Shown here: positions 28,067 to 37,166 of the stretch, in pieces | Layout: each line of letters starts with the position of its first letter | Position numbering within the stretch: position 1 is the first letter of the stretch | Source: JAGOPY01 sp964619555 | Lineage (GTDB): Bacteria > Bacteroidota > Bacteroidia > Bacteroidales > JAGOPY01 | Assembly (NCBI GenBank): GCA_964619555.1 | Contig: CAZUDV010000011.1 | Coordinates: forward strand, 62,001-126,000 | DNA length: 64,000 nt | Direction: 5' to 3' | Program-made: the position numbers and the translations under genes | The notes under the pieces: model-generated | What the model saw: only the letters and a program-made list of their open reading frames with translations | Databases searched by the model: none | Told to the model about the DNA's origin: nothing

Positions 28067-28146
28067 TTTATGAAGTTTTAAATATTATCATTTGGGCAAT
28101 AATAAAGCTTTTTTCATTGTGAAGAAAGTAACAATAAAGATTTGAT

Positions 28147-29022
28147 TCAAGCGATGATTTTTAGGAATGAAGGTTGAATGCGGATAAAGATCTCCCTCCC
28201 CATCTTGACTGCTTCTCCGTCGATATTGACCCTTTTTCCCCGTTTCCTGAGAATGAATATTTCCTTTGTCCGGAAGGTCTCAAAATAGGGAGACTGGTCT
28301 ATCTTACCGGTGAACAGCTGGCTGATTACCCGGGGCAGTTCCCTCAGCGGGAATTTCCTGGTTACGACGATCTCGAGCAAACCGTCGTCCGTCCGGGCAT
28401 GAGGTGCAATGATGGTATTATAGCCGAACTGATTCGAGTTGGCAACTGACAGCAGCAGGGCCTTGCGGGTGATCTTCCGGTCATCGAAGGTCAGAATGAA
28501 TTCCCTTTCCCGGTACCGGAAGAATTCCCGGATCACGATCATGGCATAGCTGAAAAATCCACGGATCTTTTGCTTGTTGTATCGGTTTGCAACCCTCGCA
28601 TCAAAACCCAGGCCCGCGATGCTGATAAACGGATACCCGTTAATGCTGGCGATATCAATATTCCTGACATTCATGGCATTAAGGATCCTGATGGCTTTTT
28701 CGGGTTCAAGCGGTATACCCAGGTGTCGCGCGAGGCCATTGCCGGAACCGATCGGAATAATCCCTAAAATCAGCGGATTGGTTCCCATTCCCTGGACAAT
28801 TTCGTTGATCGTTCCATCGCCCCCTACCGCCACCACCATATCGAATCTTTCCCGGACAGCAGCCGATGCCAGGCGCATGGCGTCTTTCGGACTGGCCGTC
28901 TCGCGGATCACATATTCGAATTTATCCAGGTCCAGGTTTTCCCGGATCAGGTTTTCCAGGCGCCCGATCTTCCTGGGACCGCTGAATGGATTGTATATAA
29001 AGCAAATCGACCGCTTTTTCAT
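28147..29022 (-). CDS. Diacylglycerol/lipid kinase family protein (YegS/BmrU-like)
   Basis: A 291-residue lipid kinase of the DAGK catalytic family. Starts at ATG 29022 (MKKRSICFIYNPFSGPRK); an upstream ATG would add seven residues. VAVGGDGTINEIVQG near 65-79 is the nucleotide-binding GGDGT motif and LGIIPIGSGNGLARHLGIP near 87-105 the following conserved loop. The C-terminal beta-sandwich includes DDGLLEIVV. It phosphorylates a lipid such as diacylglycerol or a long-chain base. Divergent from recQ. Confidence 0.92.
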   Translation of the reverse strand: MKKRSICFIYNPFSGPRKIGRLENLIRENLDLDKFEYVIRETASPKDAMRLASAAVRERFDMVVAVGGDGTINEIVQGMGTNPLILGIIPIGSGNGLARHLGIPLEPEKAIRILNAMNVRNIDIASINGYPFISIAGLGFDARVANRYNKQKIRGFFSYAMIVIREFFRYREREFILTFDDRKITRKALLLSVANSNQFGYNTIIAPHARTDDGLLEIVVTRKFPLRELPRVISQLFTGKIDQSPYFETFRTKEIFILRKRGKRVNIDGEAVKMGREIFIRIQPSFLKIIA

Positions 29023-29114
29023 GTTTTGCAAAAGTAAGGACATTAACTGTGAAACCCAAAAGGCAAAGTCCCGGAAAGGGATTTTATATGTAAATTCGTC
29101 CGGCTTCTTTCATC

Positions 29115-31040
29115 GTGCAAAATATCCGGGAAATACTGATCCGTTACTGGGGCTTTTCCAGTTTTCGTCCTTTGCAGGAGGATATTATCCATTCCGTTTT
29201 GAATGGGCAGGATACGCTTGCCCTTTTACCGACCGGCGGTGGTAAATCGATTTGTTTCCAGGTCCCGGCGCTGGCCATGGAAGGCATTTGCATCGTCGTA
29301 ACCCCGCTGATCGCATTGATGAAAGACCAGGTTGAAAACCTGAAGCAGAAAGGGATTAAGGCTGTTGCCGTCTACTCCGGGATGCACCGCCATGAGATAG
29401 GGCTGGCGTACGATAATTGCATGTTCGGGGATGTGAAATTCCTCTATCTTTCACCGGAACGTCTTCAGACCGAACAATTCCGGCTGGTACTCAGAAAAAT
29501 GAAAGTTTGTCTGCTGGCGATAGATGAAGCCCATTGCATTTCTCAGTGGGGCTATGATTTCCGGCCCCCGTACCTGGAAATTGCCGGCATCCGTGAATTT
29601 CTTCCGGGTGTGCCTGTCCTGGCCCTTACAGCGACAGCAACTACAGGTGTCATAAAAGACATCCAGGCAAGACTTGGGTTTAAGAAAGAGAATGTATTCC
29701 GGAAGAGTTTCGAACGCAGGAACCTGGCTTACCTGGTATTGAGGGAAGAAGATAAGAACGGCCGGCTGCTCCGGATCCTGAAGAAAGTTCAGGGGCCTGG
29801 GATTATCTATGCCCGAAACCGGAAAAAGACCGTTGAGACGGCATTGTTTCTGAATAAGCATGCCATTAAGGCCGATTTTTACCATGCCGGGCTGGATATC
29901 AGGTCCCGGGACCGGAAACAGGAAGCCTGGATCCGGGAAGAAAGCCGGATCATGGTTGCTACCAATGCATTTGGCATGGGAATTGACAAGCCTAACGTAA
30001 GGCTGGTCGTACATCTTGACCTTCCCGACAGCCTGGAAGCATATTTCCAGGAAGCCGGCAGGGGAGGTCGCGATGAAAAAAGGGCCTACGCAGTAATCCT
30101 GGTCCAACCTTCCGATATGATCCGCCTGAAGGAAAATATCGAGAAAGAATACCCGCCGCCGGAAAAGATAAAAGAGGTTTACCAGGCGCTTGGAAATTAC
30201 CTTCAGTTGCCTGTCGGGAGCGGAAAAGATGAGCCATTCGATTTCGATCTCAATGCTTTCAGCCGGAACTATGGATTCAATCCGGTCATTTCTTTCAATT
30301 CCCTCAGGCTGCTGGAAAGAGAAGGATATCTGACGCTGAATGAAGGCCTGGAGAATCCTTCCCGGATCCATTTTGAAGCCGACAGGGAAGAAATTTACCG
30401 GTTCCAGGTCCAGAACAAATCAATGGATGCTTTTATCAAACTGATCCTGCGTTCCTATTCCGGGGTGTTCACGGAGTTTGTGAATATCAGCGAAGCTGAA
30501 CTGGCCCGGCGGGCCGGGTTAAAAGAGGAAGAAGTGGTGAAAAACCTTATCTATCTGCAGAAAGGAGGGATACTAAGCTATGCCCGGGCCTCCGCCAAAC
30601 CGCAGATCATATTCACTACCGAAAGGCTGGACCTGAAGCACCTGCAGCTGACCGCCGAGCATTATCACGAACGAAAAAAGCAGGCGTTGATAAGGATTGA
30701 GGCAATGAAGGAGTATGTGGATACGGAGGAGTTCTGCCGCAGCCAGTTGTTGCTCCGGTACTTCGGGGAGGAACATTCAGCGCGTTGCGGGCATTGTGAT
30801 GTTTGCCTTGAAAGAAATAAGATGCACCTGAATGAGCTGGAGTTTGAGACTATCGGGAATAACATCAGGGCACTGCTGGAAAGCGCTCCCAGGACCTTGC
30901 CGGAGATAGTATTTGAAGCCGGGCCATACGGGGAGGACCATATATTACAGGTCATCAGGTGGCTGCAGGACAAAGGTGCCATTGCCGTGGATGAACAGCA
31001 GCGGTATTCATGGAGGAAGCAGTTTAAACTCAAGCTGTGA
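29115..31040 (+). CDS. recQ: ATP-dependent DNA helicase of the RecQ family
   Basis: A 641-residue 3'-to-5' helicase of recombination and replication-fork repair. GTG start at 29115. Walker A LLPTGGGKS (38-46), DEAH box at 137-140 followed by CISQWGYDFRPPY, motif IV-VI region with NAFGMGIDKPNVRLVVHLDLP and QEAGRGGRDEKRA, then the RecQ zinc domain with cysteines in EEFCRSQLLLRYFGEE and CGHCDVCLE. There is no clear HRDC domain at the C terminus, as in several Bacteroidota RecQ forms. The glycosylase gene follows after 23 bases, probably in the same transcript. Confidence 0.95.
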   Translation: MQNIREILIRYWGFSSFRPLQEDIIHSVLNGQDTLALLPTGGGKSICFQVPALAMEGICIVVTPLIALMKDQVENLKQKGIKAVAVYSGMHRHEIGLAYDNCMFGDVKFLYLSPERLQTEQFRLVLRKMKVCLLAIDEAHCISQWGYDFRPPYLEIAGIREFLPGVPVLALTATATTGVIKDIQARLGFKKENVFRKSFERRNLAYLVLREEDKNGRLLRILKKVQGPGIIYARNRKKTVETALFLNKHAIKADFYHAGLDIRSRDRKQEAWIREESRIMVATNAFGMGIDKPNVRLVVHLDLPDSLEAYFQEAGRGGRDEKRAYAVILVQPSDMIRLKENIEKEYPPPEKIKEVYQALGNYLQLPVGSGKDEPFDFDLNAFSRNYGFNPVISFNSLRLLEREGYLTLNEGLENPSRIHFEADREEIYRFQVQNKSMDAFIKLILRSYSGVFTEFVNISEAELARRAGLKEEEVVKNLIYLQKGGILSYARASAKPQIIFTTERLDLKHLQLTAEHYHERKKQALIRIEAMKEYVDTEEFCRSQLLLRYFGEEHSARCGHCDVCLERNKMHLNELEFETIGNNIRALLESAPRTLPEIVFEAGPYGEDHILQVIRWLQDKGAIAVDEQQRYSWRKQFKLKL

Positions 31041-31063
31041 TTTGTCTATAATCCGGAGTTGAT

Positions 31064-31648
31064 ATGTTAAAGCTTGGTGAAGATTTTTATACGAGGCCGG
31101 ATGTGGTCAGGATAGCCCGGGAATTGCTGGGGAAATACCTGATGACCCATTTGGAAGGTGGAATTACAGGTGGAATGATAGTGGAGACGGAAGCGTATGA
31201 AGGCGTGACGGACCGTGCCTCCCATGCCTGGAACAACCGGCGGACCGCCAGGACCGAAGTCATGTACGGCAGGGGAGGGCTGGCATATGTTTATTTATGT
31301 TATGGCATTCATTCATTATTCAATATCGTGACCAATACAGAAGGGGTGCCTCATGCCATCCTGGTCAGGGGAATATTTCCGACTGACGGGATCGAAATAA
31401 TGAAGAAAAGGGTTGGCAGAGGGGAGCTTAAACCGGAGGCGGGCACAGGCCCGGGCAGGGTATCGAGCCTTTTGGGGATTCACTATTCCCACTCCGGTCT
31501 CAGTCTTTTGGAAAACAGGATATGGATCGAAGACAGGGGCTATCTGACCGGGGAAAAGGATGTAATGACCAGTGCCAGGGTAGGGATTGATTATGCGGGG
31601 CCGGATGCCTTGCTCCCATACCGGTTCAGATTGAATACTGCCAGATAA
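31064..31648 (+). CDS. DNA-3-methyladenine glycosylase (AAG/MPG family)
   Basis: A 194-residue glycosylase that removes alkylated purines in base excision repair. It is of the MPG/AAG fold, not the HhH (TagI/AlkA) families. The catalytic glutamate lies in IVETEAYEG near residue 40; further hallmarks are ASHAWNNRRTARTEVMYGRGGLAYVYLCYG near 53-82 and GTGPGRVSS near 129. It is 23 bases downstream of recQ, a plausible DNA-repair pair. Confidence 0.94.
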   Translation: MLKLGEDFYTRPDVVRIARELLGKYLMTHLEGGITGGMIVETEAYEGVTDRASHAWNNRRTARTEVMYGRGGLAYVYLCYGIHSLFNIVTNTEGVPHAILVRGIFPTDGIEIMKKRVGRGELKPEAGTGPGRVSSLLGIHYSHSGLSLLENRIWIEDRGYLTGEKDVMTSARVGIDYAGPDALLPYRFRLNTAR

Positions 31649-31651
31649 ACA

Positions 31652-31683
31652 AAAGCCGGCCTTGCAATAGCAGGACCGGCTTT
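31652..31683. terminator. Hairpin between glycosylase and HU genes
   Basis: AAAGCCGG (31652-31659) pairs with CCGGCTTT (31676-31683). It lies between convergent genes, just after the glycosylase stop, and could stop transcription from either side; the T run is short. Confidence 0.55.
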
Positions 31684-31705
31684 CAAGCGGCTATAAAAAG
31701 GTCGC

Positions 31706-31978
31706 TTATTTCACGGTGTTGGACAGATCCGCACCTGGTTTGAATTTCACCACCTTTTTGGCAGCGATTTTGATTTCTTTTCCGGATTGCGGATTCCTGC
31801 CTTTTCTGGCAGCTCTCTTGGCAACTGAAAATGATCCAAATCCAACCAGGGCAACCCTGTCATTCTTTTTAAGGGCTTTCATGGTGCTGCTAACAAATGC
31901 CTCAAGGGCTTTTTTGGCGTCGGCTTTTGTCATGCCGGTTTCTTTTGCCATTGCATCGATTAATTCTGCTTTGTTCAT
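31706..31978 (-). CDS. hup: HU family DNA-binding protein
   Basis: A 90-residue histone-like protein that bends DNA and shapes the nucleoid. The N-terminal helices MNKAELIDAMAKETGMTKADAKKALEAF, the turn GFGSFSV and the arm region RKGRNPQSGKEI with the conserved proline that intercalates into DNA are all present. Length and sequence are standard. Its own promoter lies at 32019-32049. Confidence 0.97.
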   Translation of the reverse strand: MNKAELIDAMAKETGMTKADAKKALEAFVSSTMKALKKNDRVALVGFGSFSVAKRAARKGRNPQSGKEIKIAAKKVVKFKPGADLSNTVK

Positions 31979-32018
31979 GGTTGTAAGTTTTTAAAATTAA
32001 ACATTACATAAAACTCTG

Positions 32019-32049
32019 CAAAATTAAGGCATTCACAAAAAAAGTCAAG
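32019..32049 (-). promoter_or_regulatory. Promoter of hup
   Basis: Minus-strand TAATTTTG (32019-32026) with CTTG (32046-32049) exactly 19 bases upstream, a full Bacteroidota -7/-33 pair about 40 bases before the HU start codon. Confidence 0.75.
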
Positions 32050-32154
32050 CAAAAAGCCCGAAAATAAAGGAAAATGTTAATAAAAGGGGGTATTTGTTAA
32101 TAACTTAAGCCTGAAAAGCCTTAATTATCTAAGGTTACAGAAGATTTTTTGATT

Positions 32155-33129
32155 TTAGACCGCCTTCCAGTCAGAATTTATCCGAAAGCCCCGAAGGAAT
32201 TCTTCGGCTGCCATACGTCGTTTTCCGGCAAGTTGAACCTCCTGGAGGATCAGGCTTCCATCACCGGTTATAATGGTGATTGGCAGCATCTCGCCGGCGA
32301 TGATACGGCCGGGCTGAAGCCCGGGGACCGGAAAGCCTTGTTGAGCCCTGTAGATTTTCAGGTTAAATGTTTCTCCCTCAGGGGACAATAACGTGGTGAA
32401 TGCCGCCGGAACCGGGTTCAAACCCCGTATTTTGTCAAAGAGCCTGTGTGTTTTGTCCGCCCAGTCGAGTTTGCAGTCTTCTTTGAATATTTTAGGAGCT
32501 GTTTTCAGCGGCTGTGCAGGATCCACAAGAGCTTTTTGCTCGGTGAGGGTAAGCTGTCCTGACGAAATCGCGTCAACCGTCTTCAGGACCAGCCTGGCGC
32601 CTGCCACCTTCATCCGGTCATGCAGTTCTCCTGTCGTTTCTTCGGGGCCGACCGGGATCTTTTCCTGAAAGATGACCAGTCCCGTATCGATCTCATGGGT
32701 CAGGAAAAAAGTAGTCAGGCCGGTTTCCGTTTCACCGTTCATGATGGCATGGTGGATTGGAGCGGCGCCCCTGTATTGAGGCAATAATGAAGCGTGAAGG
32801 TTAAATGTTCCCAGTGGAGGCATATTCCAGACAACCTCCGGCAGCATTCGGAAAGCAACGACAATAAACAGGTCGGCCCTGAGATCTTTGAGCGCATCGA
32901 TGAATTCACCGTTCTTCAACTTTTCCGGTTGTAATACGGGGATATGGTTTTTCAAAGCCGCAGTCTTGACCGGTGAAGGTGTCATCTTAAGGCCCCTTCC
33001 GGACGGCTGATCGGGAGTGGTGACCACGGCCGCTACATCATAGCCTCCACTTATCAGCGCCTCGAGGGAACTGAGAGCAAATTCAGGCGTACCGAGAAAT
33101 ACGATCCGTAGTTTTGAAGTCATATCCAT
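32155..33129 (-). CDS. fmt: Methionyl-tRNA formyltransferase
   Basis: Formylates initiator Met-tRNA using 10-formyltetrahydrofolate. The 324-residue protein has the N-terminal formyltransferase domain with VFLGTPEFA near 10, the catalytic asparagine and histidine in FNLHASLLPQYRGAAPIHHAI near 108-128 and the catalytic aspartate in THEIDTG near 145. The C-terminal OB-fold domain spans about 205-315. Complete. Confidence 0.96.
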   Translation of the reverse strand: MDMTSKLRIVFLGTPEFALSSLEALISGGYDVAAVVTTPDQPSGRGLKMTPSPVKTAALKNHIPVLQPEKLKNGEFIDALKDLRADLFIVVAFRMLPEVVWNMPPLGTFNLHASLLPQYRGAAPIHHAIMNGETETGLTTFFLTHEIDTGLVIFQEKIPVGPEETTGELHDRMKVAGARLVLKTVDAISSGQLTLTEQKALVDPAQPLKTAPKIFKEDCKLDWADKTHRLFDKIRGLNPVPAAFTTLLSPEGETFNLKIYRAQQGFPVPGLQPGRIIAGEMLPITIITGDGSLILQEVQLAGKRRMAAEEFLRGFRINSDWKAV

Positions 33130-33157
33130 GACCGAAATTACGAAAAGGGATTCAATA

Positions 33158-33196
33158 AAAAACCGCAGGAATGATTTTACTAATCCTGCGGTTTTT
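33158..33196 (-). terminator. Terminator after the TPR-protein gene
   Basis: AAAAACCGCAGGA (33158-33170) and TCCTGCGGTTTTT (33184-33196) form a perfect 13-bp stem with a 13-base loop, ending in a U run in the leftward direction. It follows the TPR-gene stop by 19 bases and precedes fmt. Confidence 0.85.
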
Positions 33197-33215
33197 GGAC
33201 CCTGGTATATGTCAA

Positions 33216-33899
33216 CTATATTTTTCCCTTTGCATGGGCAATGTACTTGTCGATTTCCCTGCCTTCATTGCTGTTGGGGAACTCCTGTTTGATCCTTTCA
33301 TAGAGTTTCAGGGCTTTGTTGTAATCGCCCATGACTTCGCAAGCCAAACCGGCTTTCATCAGGAACACAGGAGTGGTGAATTCGTTCTTGTTCATTTCGG
33401 CGGCATCCAGGTAATAATCCACGGCTTTCGATGCCTGGTCTTTTTCCAGATAAGCATCGCCCAGGGCGCCTTTTGCCATGGGCCCGACAACCTGGTCCTT
33501 CCCTTTGAATGATTTCAGGTGATCAATGGCTTCGTCAAAATTCCCCAGCCTGAGGTAACAGACACCTGCATAATATTTAGCCAGGTTCGAGGCACTGGTC
33601 ATGCTGTAATCATCTATGATACTGAGGAATCCGGGGTACATCCCGTCACCGTGCAGGGCAAGATTGAGAGAATCCATTCCGAAATACTGCTCGGCCATGA
33701 ACATCTGTTCAAGGCCTTCCTGTTCCCTGGGGGCCTGGTAAAATCGCTTGAAGCCGAAAAATATCATAACCACCACGACAATTGCACCAATTATGATCAT
33801 GAGGATCTTCTGGTTCTGCTCGATAAATTTTTCGGTTTTACTCAGGGCCTCCTCAACTGCAACTATCCTGTCTTCTGTTTTATCCTGCTTTTTAGCCAT
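33216..33899 (-). CDS. Membrane-anchored tetratricopeptide repeat protein (YfgM-like)
   Basis: A 227-residue protein that starts best at ATG 33899 (MAKKQDKTEDRIV). One membrane helix at about 33-54 (ILMIIIGAIVVVVMIFFGF) follows a charged cytoplasmic N terminus. The rest is periplasmic and made of tetratricopeptide repeats, for example YYAGVCYLRLGNFDEAIDHL and DYYLDAAEMNKNEF and LACEVMGDYNKALKLYERI. This is the layout of YfgM, which works with PpiD near the Sec translocon. A specific partner is not visible here. Confidence 0.8.
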   Translation of the reverse strand: MAKKQDKTEDRIVAVEEALSKTEKFIEQNQKILMIIIGAIVVVVMIFFGFKRFYQAPREQEGLEQMFMAEQYFGMDSLNLALHGDGMYPGFLSIIDDYSMTSASNLAKYYAGVCYLRLGNFDEAIDHLKSFKGKDQVVGPMAKGALGDAYLEKDQASKAVDYYLDAAEMNKNEFTTPVFLMKAGLACEVMGDYNKALKLYERIKQEFPNSNEGREIDKYIAHAKGKI

Positions 33900-33926
33900 A
33901 AAAAGTCGTCTTTTTAATTCAGGGTG

Positions 33927-33983
33927 CAAAAGTAAATCTTTTTCTTGATTATCAATGAGACTGCAAAAGAATTCCTATATTTG
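33927..33983. promoter_or_regulatory. Back-to-back -7 boxes between the TPR and THX genes
   Basis: Minus-strand TACTTTTG (33927-33934) with TTG 18 bases upstream serves the TPR gene. Plus-strand TATATTTG (33976-33983) lies 34 bases before the THX start at 34018. The two divergent promoters share less than 60 bases; the -33 of the THX promoter is not clear. Confidence 0.5.
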
Positions 33984-34017
33984 TTTTGAACTTAGTAATC
34001 ACCAAACATATATTCTT

Positions 34018-34350
34018 ATGGGAAAAGGAGATAAGAAGTCAAGACGGGGTAAGATCCACATCGGATCATCCGGAGTCAGGAGACATCGGAAAAAGGCTCC
34101 GAGAAAGGCGGCCTTGCCAGTCATTACAGCCGAAGAACCAATTAAAAAGCCAAAGGCCCGGCCAGCCGGGAAACCAAAGCCTGTAGCGGCCGAAGCCCCG
34201 GAATTGCCGGAAATCAAGGCACCGGAAATTGTAGAGGCCGAAGCTCCCGAGGTTAAGGATACCAAACGTGCTCCAAAGAAAAAAGCACCCGCTAAAACAA
34301 CAGCTAAAAAGACAAAAAAAGAGGATAAACCATCTGAACCGGCTGAATGA
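34018..34350 (+). CDS. 30S ribosomal protein THX with long Ala/Pro/Lys/Glu tail
   Basis: A 110-residue protein starting at ATG 34018; the upstream part of the open frame is not needed. Residues 1-26 (MGKGDKKSRRGKIHIGSSGV plus RRHRKK) are the bacterial THX/Thx family, a small basic peptide that sits in the head of the 30S subunit. Mature THX is normally about 25-40 residues; here some 80 low-complexity residues rich in alanine, proline, lysine and glutamate follow, as in histone-tail-like extensions. Its 3' terminator overlaps the end of the convergent murD gene. Confidence 0.85.
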   Translation: MGKGDKKSRRGKIHIGSSGVRRHRKKAPRKAALPVITAEEPIKKPKARPAGKPKPVAAEAPELPEIKAPEIVEAEAPEVKDTKRAPKKKAPAKTTAKKTKKEDKPSEPAE

Positions 34351-34384
34351 TAGATCATTTGACGTCTTAAGGTTTTCCTTTCAA

Positions 34385-34420
34385 CATGGCAGGGAGCTAC
34401 AGGTTCCTTGCCATTTTTTT
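34385..34420 (+). terminator. Terminator of the THX gene, overlapping the murD 3' end
   Basis: ATGGCAGGGA (34385-34394) pairs with TTCCTTGCCAT-type sequence (about 34404-34413, one G-U pair) and is followed by seven T. The right arm and T run lie inside the last codons of the convergent murD gene. Confidence 0.65.
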
Positions 34421-35776
34421 AAAAACATTCCCCCTTTCCTCAAAGTTCTTGAAAATGTCGTAAGAAGCTGCCGCAGGTGAAAGCAGGCAAATCTTGCCTG
34501 GGCTTGTTATCTCAGGAATGATCCGGAAAGCTTCTTCCAGGTCTCCTACCAGATGAAACTGTTTCTCCGGTATGGGTCTTAGACGGAACAAATCGAGCAT
34601 TCTCAGTCCCGCCTGGCCCAGAAGGATGAAGTTCTTTACCTTCGATCCACAGAGGAAATCGACCAGTTGACCGTATTCAAGTCCTCTGTCATACCCGCCC
34701 AGGATAATAGTTTCAGTGTCCGGAAGGGATTTAACGGCGGCTATGGCTGCCTCCGGAATGGTAGCGATGGAATCGTTGAAGAATAGGATATCCCTGAACC
34801 TGCCAACGTATTCAAGCCTGTGTTCCAGCCCCCTGAAAGTTTTCAATCCATTCCTGATGTCAGCATCTCCCGTTCCGGCACTCTTCGCCGCAAGTACCGC
34901 AGCCATCATATTCATCCGGTTATGACTGCCCCGTAAGGCAAACTGCTCATCAAACCGGACCCATTCAACAGGGATGCCATTTTCATTATAAATTACAGTA
35001 TCTCCTGAAAGGTAGCAGCCGTTATCTACCGGTATGCCGGCTGAAAATGACAGGAATTTCCTTTCCGGTCCCAGTCCCGTCAACCGGTGGGCTATTTCAG
35101 GGATGTCCCCGTTGTAGATGAATGTGTCACCGTCCTGTTGGCCTGACAGGATCTTCATCTTAGCATTATAATAGGATTCCAGCGAGGGATACCGGTCAAG
35201 GTGCTCCGGGAAAAGATTGAGCAGCACAGCGATATGCGGTGCCTGTAGTGTGTCTTCCAGCATATGGGAGCTGAGCTCGTAAACGATCTTCGTCTCAGGG
35301 TTTATTTTTTCGATATGGTCGAAGGGAGGTGTGCCGATATTTCCCACCAGGATCGTGTCCTTACCGGCTTCTTTCAAAATATGATGGATCAGGCTGGAAG
35401 TGGTGCTCTTTCCTTTTGTCCCGGTAACCCCGATGATCTGCCTGTTAAAGGCTTTCAGCATCAGCCCAGTCTGGCTGGTGATTTTTCCGTATATGGTGCC
35501 GTGCATTTCCTGAGGCAGCCCTACTCCCGGGCTTTTAATGACCAGCTCATAATGTTGTACGGCCTGAAGATAATCGCCGCCTGTATGGAATTCTACCTTT
35601 TCTCCGGGAAATCCGGCCATAAATAATTCCTCCACCCCGGGATCCCTGTCTGCAATCCCGATAAGAAGCGGTTTGTAATTCCGCCGGATGAACCGAAAGG
35701 TCGAATGCCCTTCTTTTCCAAATCCAAGGATAAGAATTGATGAGATTCCCGACAATTCTTTATGGAGCTCAGTCAT
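34397..35776 (-). CDS. murD: UDP-N-acetylmuramoyl-L-alanine--glutamate ligase (MurD/MurD2)
   Basis: A 459-residue Mur ligase that adds glutamate to UDP-MurNAc-L-Ala. The P-loop is VTGTKGKSTT (near 121), with lysine where classical MurD has asparagine in GTNGKST. Other family motifs are GNIGTPPFD, YELSSHMLEDT, LNLFPEHLDRYPS and the C-terminal LLSPAAASYDIFKNFEERGNVF. It starts inside the stop region of the upstream MurL-like gene (8-base overlap), so the two are coupled. That context suggests the MurD2 form that adds L-glutamate, later epimerised by MurL. I cannot prove glutamate stereochemistry from sequence. Confidence 0.9.
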   Translation of the reverse strand: MTELHKELSGISSILILGFGKEGHSTFRFIRRNYKPLLIGIADRDPGVEELFMAGFPGEKVEFHTGGDYLQAVQHYELVIKSPGVGLPQEMHGTIYGKITSQTGLMLKAFNRQIIGVTGTKGKSTTSSLIHHILKEAGKDTILVGNIGTPPFDHIEKINPETKIVYELSSHMLEDTLQAPHIAVLLNLFPEHLDRYPSLESYYNAKMKILSGQQDGDTFIYNGDIPEIAHRLTGLGPERKFLSFSAGIPVDNGCYLSGDTVIYNENGIPVEWVRFDEQFALRGSHNRMNMMAAVLAAKSAGTGDADIRNGLKTFRGLEHRLEYVGRFRDILFFNDSIATIPEAAIAAVKSLPDTETIILGGYDRGLEYGQLVDFLCGSKVKNFILLGQAGLRMLDLFRLRPIPEKQFHLVGDLEEAFRIIPEITSPGKICLLSPAAASYDIFKNFEERGNVFKKMARNL

Positions 35777-37154
35777 TTGAGATCAGGTGGAAGAGTTTCA
35801 GATATTTAGCAGGTACAAAATGGTCCGTGTGCTGTGGCACTTTCAGCCTGGGCAACGGGGCAGGTCTCAAGGATTTTCTTTTACCGGACGCATAATATTC
35901 CAGGAGAAAAGGGAGTGGTTGACCTTGGTATCTTTCAATTAATGACGTGAGTGCCAGGTTGACCTCTTCGACAGTGCCGATGCACTCGAACGGCTTTGTT
36001 TCGGCATTACCGGTCAGTTCATCCAAAATACCCTGCAATTCAGGGTCGTCAAACAGATTCCTTCCGAATAATCGGATCAACCTGTCCGGGTCGATGTAGG
36101 GCGAAAGAATAATATACGTAAACAGGCATTTCGGGCATTTTCCGCACCAGGTGTCAGTTTTACTGCCTGCGTTGCAACTTTTAAAATGCCCGAAGAAATG
36201 AGGCATCCGGCTGAAAAACCCGGCGATCTGCAGTTCTGTCAATGGCCGTAAAAGGCTGAAATAATTGAAACCGGGACTGATAAACTGACGGCAGTAATTC
36301 CTGAAATCATACTCGAATTCAAAGGATTTGGAATACTGGTGATTGATGGTCGTTCCGGGAATGGTTGGCTCACTGGCGCTGCTTTCATTGGACAGGATGA
36401 TATCGGATCGCCCTGTCAGATAAGCTACCAGCAAGGAATAGAAAGCCAGGAGCGCCGAGAACGGGGTATGGCCGTTCAGGTAACCCGCCCGGTTAAGCTC
36501 CAGCAGCAAAGGATCAATTTGCCGGTTTATAATAACTGTCTCATTATCAGAAGAACCCGCGGCCAGGATGACCTGCCGGGTAGCTTCCCTGGGATTGATC
36601 ACCATGGGTACCCAGTCGATGGCTCCCTTTTGCATTAAACCTGCCGTAACAGCCGAATCTTTACCTCCGCCGACCGGAACTATGGGCTTTTCCGGCAATT
36701 CTGCTGAAAAAGCAGGGTAATCCGCTGTGCCGGCAGGTACTAGGTCCATGAAAGTGTTTTCATCCGCCGGTATGGAGTTCGTGTAGAAGAACTCTCCGAG
36801 GCCGTTGAAATACAGTTTTTTCCAGAACGATACCTGCGAAGCTGTCAAATCGGCGGATTTTATGCGGACAAGTGGAGGACAGGCGGCTTTCCAGTAACTG
36901 ATAAGCTCCATCATCCCGATGTGGAATACCAGGTTGTCGAGATCGGAAGCAGACAGCTCATTATATTTCCTGAACAATCTGTCGTTCCATGAAATCCTTG
37001 CATGCGGGCGGAATTGGATTTCATCCGACAGCCTGAAATGAAAATCCAGATCGAACGATCTCCCGTCATATTTATAATTAAAGGACTCATAGCAAAACAA
37101 AGGATGTATTTTCCTCAATTCTTCGAATCCGGAAAAGTTGTTCATCCTTTGCAT
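35769..37154 (-). CDS. murL: MurL-like UDP-MurNAc-L-Ala-L-Glu epimerase
   Basis: A 461-residue protein that, in the MurL family, epimerises the terminal L-glutamate of UDP-MurNAc-L-Ala-L-Glu to D-glutamate at the cost of ATP going to AMP and pyrophosphate. In keeping with that chemistry it has a PP-loop-like nucleotide site, PVGGGKDSAV (about 160-169 from the chosen start). A cysteine cluster SCNAGSKTDTWCGKCPKC follows near 326-343. Start: the longer frame begins with TTG at 37190, which lies in the -7 box; I choose ATG 37154. It overlaps murD. The family call rests on motifs, chemistry and gene context, not on a database hit. Confidence 0.78.
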   Translation of the reverse strand: MQRMNNFSGFEELRKIHPLFCYESFNYKYDGRSFDLDFHFRLSDEIQFRPHARISWNDRLFRKYNELSASDLDNLVFHIGMMELISYWKAACPPLVRIKSADLTASQVSFWKKLYFNGLGEFFYTNSIPADENTFMDLVPAGTADYPAFSAELPEKPIVPVGGGKDSAVTAGLMQKGAIDWVPMVINPREATRQVILAAGSSDNETVIINRQIDPLLLELNRAGYLNGHTPFSALLAFYSLLVAYLTGRSDIILSNESSASEPTIPGTTINHQYSKSFEFEYDFRNYCRQFISPGFNYFSLLRPLTELQIAGFFSRMPHFFGHFKSCNAGSKTDTWCGKCPKCLFTYIILSPYIDPDRLIRLFGRNLFDDPELQGILDELTGNAETKPFECIGTVEEVNLALTSLIERYQGQPLPFLLEYYASGKRKSLRPAPLPRLKVPQHTDHFVPAKYLKLFHLISND

Positions 37155-37166
37155 TAACTGTGGTAT

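Noticed and set aside
28138..28146. Possible tRNA genes in short intergenic gaps
   Set aside because: I scanned the intergenic regions for the T-arm GGTTCGAATCC-type motif; only the tmRNA has it.
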